Source of the DNA: Methylotenera sp.
Lineage (GTDB): Bacteria; Pseudomonadota; Gammaproteobacteria; Burkholderiales; Methylophilaceae
NCBI GenBank assembly: GCA_005791685.1
Contig: SXVG01000135.1
Span: forward strand, 1-6,825
Direction of reading: 5' to 3'
Length of the DNA stretch: 6,825 bases
Notes under the pieces: model-generated
Seen by the model: the letters and a program-made list of their open reading frames with translations, nothing else
Told to the model about the DNA's origin: nothing
Database searches by the model: none
Position numbers and translations under genes: made by a program
Shown: positions 5,256 to 6,825 of the stretch, one piece after another
How the letters are laid out: the number at the start of each line of letters is the position of its first letter
How positions within the stretch are numbered: the first letter of the stretch is position 1

Positions 5256-6638
5256 CTACTCCAACTGTTGATTGATGTCCAACAAATCGGCCGCCGCCAC
5301 CACGCCGGCCGCGGTTTTTAAGCGGATGATGTTGGTCAAATAATGGTAGCGTGCTTGCGCCAAATCGCGCTTGGCACTGAACAACTGTTGCTGGGCATTC
5401 AAGACATCGACACTGGTGCGCACGCCCACTTGGTAGCCCAATTGCGTGGCGTCCAATTGGCTTTGACTGCTCACCAAGGCCAGCGCCAAGGCTTTTAATT
5501 GCGCAATGCTGCTGCTTAAATTAAGGTAGGCGCGCTGGGTATCTAGCGTGGTCTGGCGCCGAATGATCTCCAAATCGTCCTCGGCTTTTTGTTTATTGAG
5601 CAAGGCTTGGCGCACCCTGGAGCTGGTGGCACCGCCTTCGTAGAGCGGAATGTGCAATTGCAAACCTATGCTGGCCACCTGCAACTCGTTGCCGGTACCA
5701 AAGCGCGACACACTGCCGTTGGCATACGAATCGGTGTAACTCGCCACCGCATCCAAGGTGGGCAAATGGCCGGCCTGCTGACGGGCGATTTCTTGCTCAG
5801 CCAATTTGGCCGTGTCTTGCTGAATTTGTATATTGAGATTATTCAGCAAGGCCAGCTCTTGCCAAGCGGCCATGCTTTGCGCCAGCGCATTGGCTTGCAA
5901 CTGCGGCTTAACGCTGGCCAAGCGTGCTGGCAACACGCCGGTCATGGCCTGCAGCGCATGCTGAGCAATAGCCAATTCGTTCAGCGCGGCAATTTCTTGC
6001 GCCAGCATTAAATCGTAGCGGGCCTGCGCCTCGTGGGCATCGGTGATGGTGGCGTGACCTAACTCAAAATTGGCTTGCGCTTGCGCCAACTGGCCGGCAA
6101 TCGCGCTTTTTTGCGCCGCGATTAATTCGATTTTATCTTGTGCCAGCAAGACCTCAAAATACGCTTGTGTGCTACGCAACAGCAGCGCTTGTTGGCTTAA
6201 ATGGAGCGCTTTGTCGGCCAGCTTAACTTGGGTGGCGGCTTGCTCTATTTGAATCAAGTTTTGCTTACGAAAAATCGGCTGCCTGGCATCCACCCCGTAT
6301 TTGTAGTTTTCAAAACTGGCCGTGGTCGAGCCTGGCACAGCCAGATAATGGATGTCGGACTTAAGCGCATTGCTATCGGCGTTGAAATTCACCGTGGGGC
6401 GGTACAAGGCTTTGCCTTGCTCTATGATTTCCTGGGCGGCGCGGTTGGCCGTCAAAGCCGACGCTAAAGAGGCATCGTGGGCCAAGGCTTGCTGATAGAC
6501 CGCCAGCAAATTAACGCTGGGGCTAGATGGCTGGCTGTCGTCAGCCGCGTAAGCGACACCGGCAAACACGGCCATGAGGCCCGCGCATGTTCGCAACAGA
6601 GCGCTATTAAAATTCAAACTGGGTCGCCTCGGGCGCAT
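5256..6638 (-). CDS. tolC: TolC-family outer-membrane channel protein
   Basis: This 460 aa protein is an outer-membrane efflux/type I secretion channel of the TolC family, which forms trimers with a beta-barrel and a long periplasmic helical tunnel. A Sec signal peptide ends at A29-Y30-A31, with cleavage likely before A32. The two structural repeats are visible: PIFRKQN (121-127) and PLYEGGA (331-337) mark equivalent strands, and NFELGHATITDAHEAQARYDLMLAQ (190-214) parallels YQVGVRTSVDVLNAQQQLFSAKRDLAQAR (402-430). No lipobox cysteine is seen, so it resembles TolC rather than OprM-type lipoproteins. The ATG at 6638 lacks a clear ribosome site; a TTG at 6615-6617 (MNFNSALLRTCAGLM) has GAGG 9 nt upstream and gives a more ordinary signal peptide. 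With the ATG the gene overlaps the upstream pcm-like gene by 32 bp, with the TTG by 11 bp. No pump or adaptor gene is near, so its partner is unknown. Confidence 0.93.
   Translation of the reverse strand: MRPRRPSLNFNSALLRTCAGLMAVFAGVAYAADDSQPSSPSVNLLAVYQQALAHDASLASALTANRAAQEIIEQGKALYRPTVNFNADSNALKSDIHYLAVPGSTTASFENYKYGVDARQPIFRKQNLIQIEQAATQVKLADKALHLSQQALLLRSTQAYFEVLLAQDKIELIAAQKSAIAGQLAQAQANFELGHATITDAHEAQARYDLMLAQEIAALNELAIAQHALQAMTGVLPARLASVKPQLQANALAQSMAAWQELALLNNLNIQIQQDTAKLAEQEIARQQAGHLPTLDAVASYTDSYANGSVSRFGTGNELQVASIGLQLHIPLYEGGATSSRVRQALLNKQKAEDDLEIIRRQTTLDTQRAYLNLSSSIAQLKALALALVSSQSQLDATQLGYQVGVRTSVDVLNAQQQLFSAKRDLAQARYHYLTNIIRLKTAAGVVAAADLLDINQQLE
5259..5262 (-). promoter_or_regulatory. 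Shine-Dalgarno of the hydrolase gene, inside tolC
   Basis: GGAG on the minus strand, 7 nt before the ATG at 5249-5251, lies in the last tolC codons. Ribosomes finishing tolC would pass over it, which points to translational coupling of the pair. Confidence 0.65.
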
Positions 6639-6825
6639 GGGTCAGCCAAGGTAAACAGGTTTCAAATAAGACTTGTTGACGGCAAGCCCCGTCATCCAAA
6701 CGCCGGCTTAAGGTGGCCTGCATGATGGGCAGTTCGCCGTGCACGACAAACAGGCGCCCGCCTATTTTCAGCATTTTCTCCAGTGCTTGTGGGTAGGCAT
6801 GCAAGGCACCGCTCAACACGATGGC
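6607..6825 (-). CDS. pcm: C-terminal part of a protein-L-isoaspartate methyltransferase-like protein (partial at right edge)
   Basis: The last 72 residues of this gene lie in the window, reading AIVLSGALHAYP from the edge. The pattern of a beta strand (AIVLSGAL), a helix, then KIGGRLFVVHGELPIMQATLSRR (residues 20-42) and the ending FETCLPWLTHAPEATQFEF resembles the C-terminus of the Pcm-like SAM-dependent methyltransferases often encoded next to tolC in proteobacteria. Such enzymes repair isoaspartyl residues, but the SAM-binding motifs are outside the window, so activity cannot be judged. It is co-oriented with tolC and overlaps its start, so it is probably the gene before tolC in the same operon. 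The GTG at 6817-6819 is an internal valine codon, not the start. Confidence 0.75.
   Translation of the reverse strand, partial: AIVLSGALHAYPQALEKMLKIGGRLFVVHGELPIMQATLSRRLDDGACRQQVLFETCLPWLTHAPEATQFEF

Noticed and set aside
6607..6819. A stand-alone 70 aa small gene starting at GTG 6819.
   Set aside because: The frame stays open to the window edge and the upstream codons (Ala-Ile) fit the methyltransferase strand, so it is the end of a longer gene.

Overview
This 6.8 kb window looks like a chromosomal segment of a Gram-negative gammaproteobacterium. It holds a Kdo transferase for lipid A (waaA), a TolC-type outer-membrane channel, and a two-gene, B12-dependent (class II) ribonucleotide reductase of the split NrdJa/NrdJb kind best known from Pseudomonas. 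Overall feel of the proteins and moderate GC would fit a methanotroph-like (Methylococcales) or pseudomonad-like genome, but that is a guess from memory, not a placement. There is no mobile element, CRISPR array, rRNA or tRNA.

Layout. Positions 1-71 carry the 3' end of a plus-strand gene that I cannot identify. A strong intrinsic terminator at 104-127 follows, shared tail to tail with the RNR operon. On the minus strand, nrdJa (898-3063) and nrdJb (147-857) form an operon with a 40 bp gap. NrdJa holds the catalytic barrel; NrdJb holds the TSCPD-type region and the cysteine-rich tail that should re-reduce the active site. The 360 bp divergent region 3064-3423 is the most interesting non-coding part. 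It has a good sigma70 promoter facing nrdJa with two NrdR-box-like sequences 32 bp apart, one in the -35/-10 spacer and one at the start of transcription. Upstream lie three T-tracts phased at exactly 11 bp. A leader of about 130 nt has a stem-loop just before the nrdJa Shine-Dalgarno.

The right half contains waaA (plus, 3424-4707), whose last 11 bp overlap the end of a convergent minus-strand cluster. In transcription order that cluster is a pcm-like methyltransferase (partial at the right edge, ending 6607), tolC (5256-6638) and an isochorismatase-family hydrolase (4697-5251). The three are packed with overlap or a 4 bp gap and are probably co-transcribed.

How they work together: the left block supplies deoxyribonucleotides with or without oxygen when cobalamin is available, and is probably repressed by NrdR when (d)ATP is high. 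The right block is envelope-related (LPS core initiation and outer-membrane export) with a protein-repair-like enzyme and a small hydrolase of unknown substrate. Nothing here is clearly a new system; the value is in the regulatory architecture of the split RNR and the tight packing of the tolC cluster.
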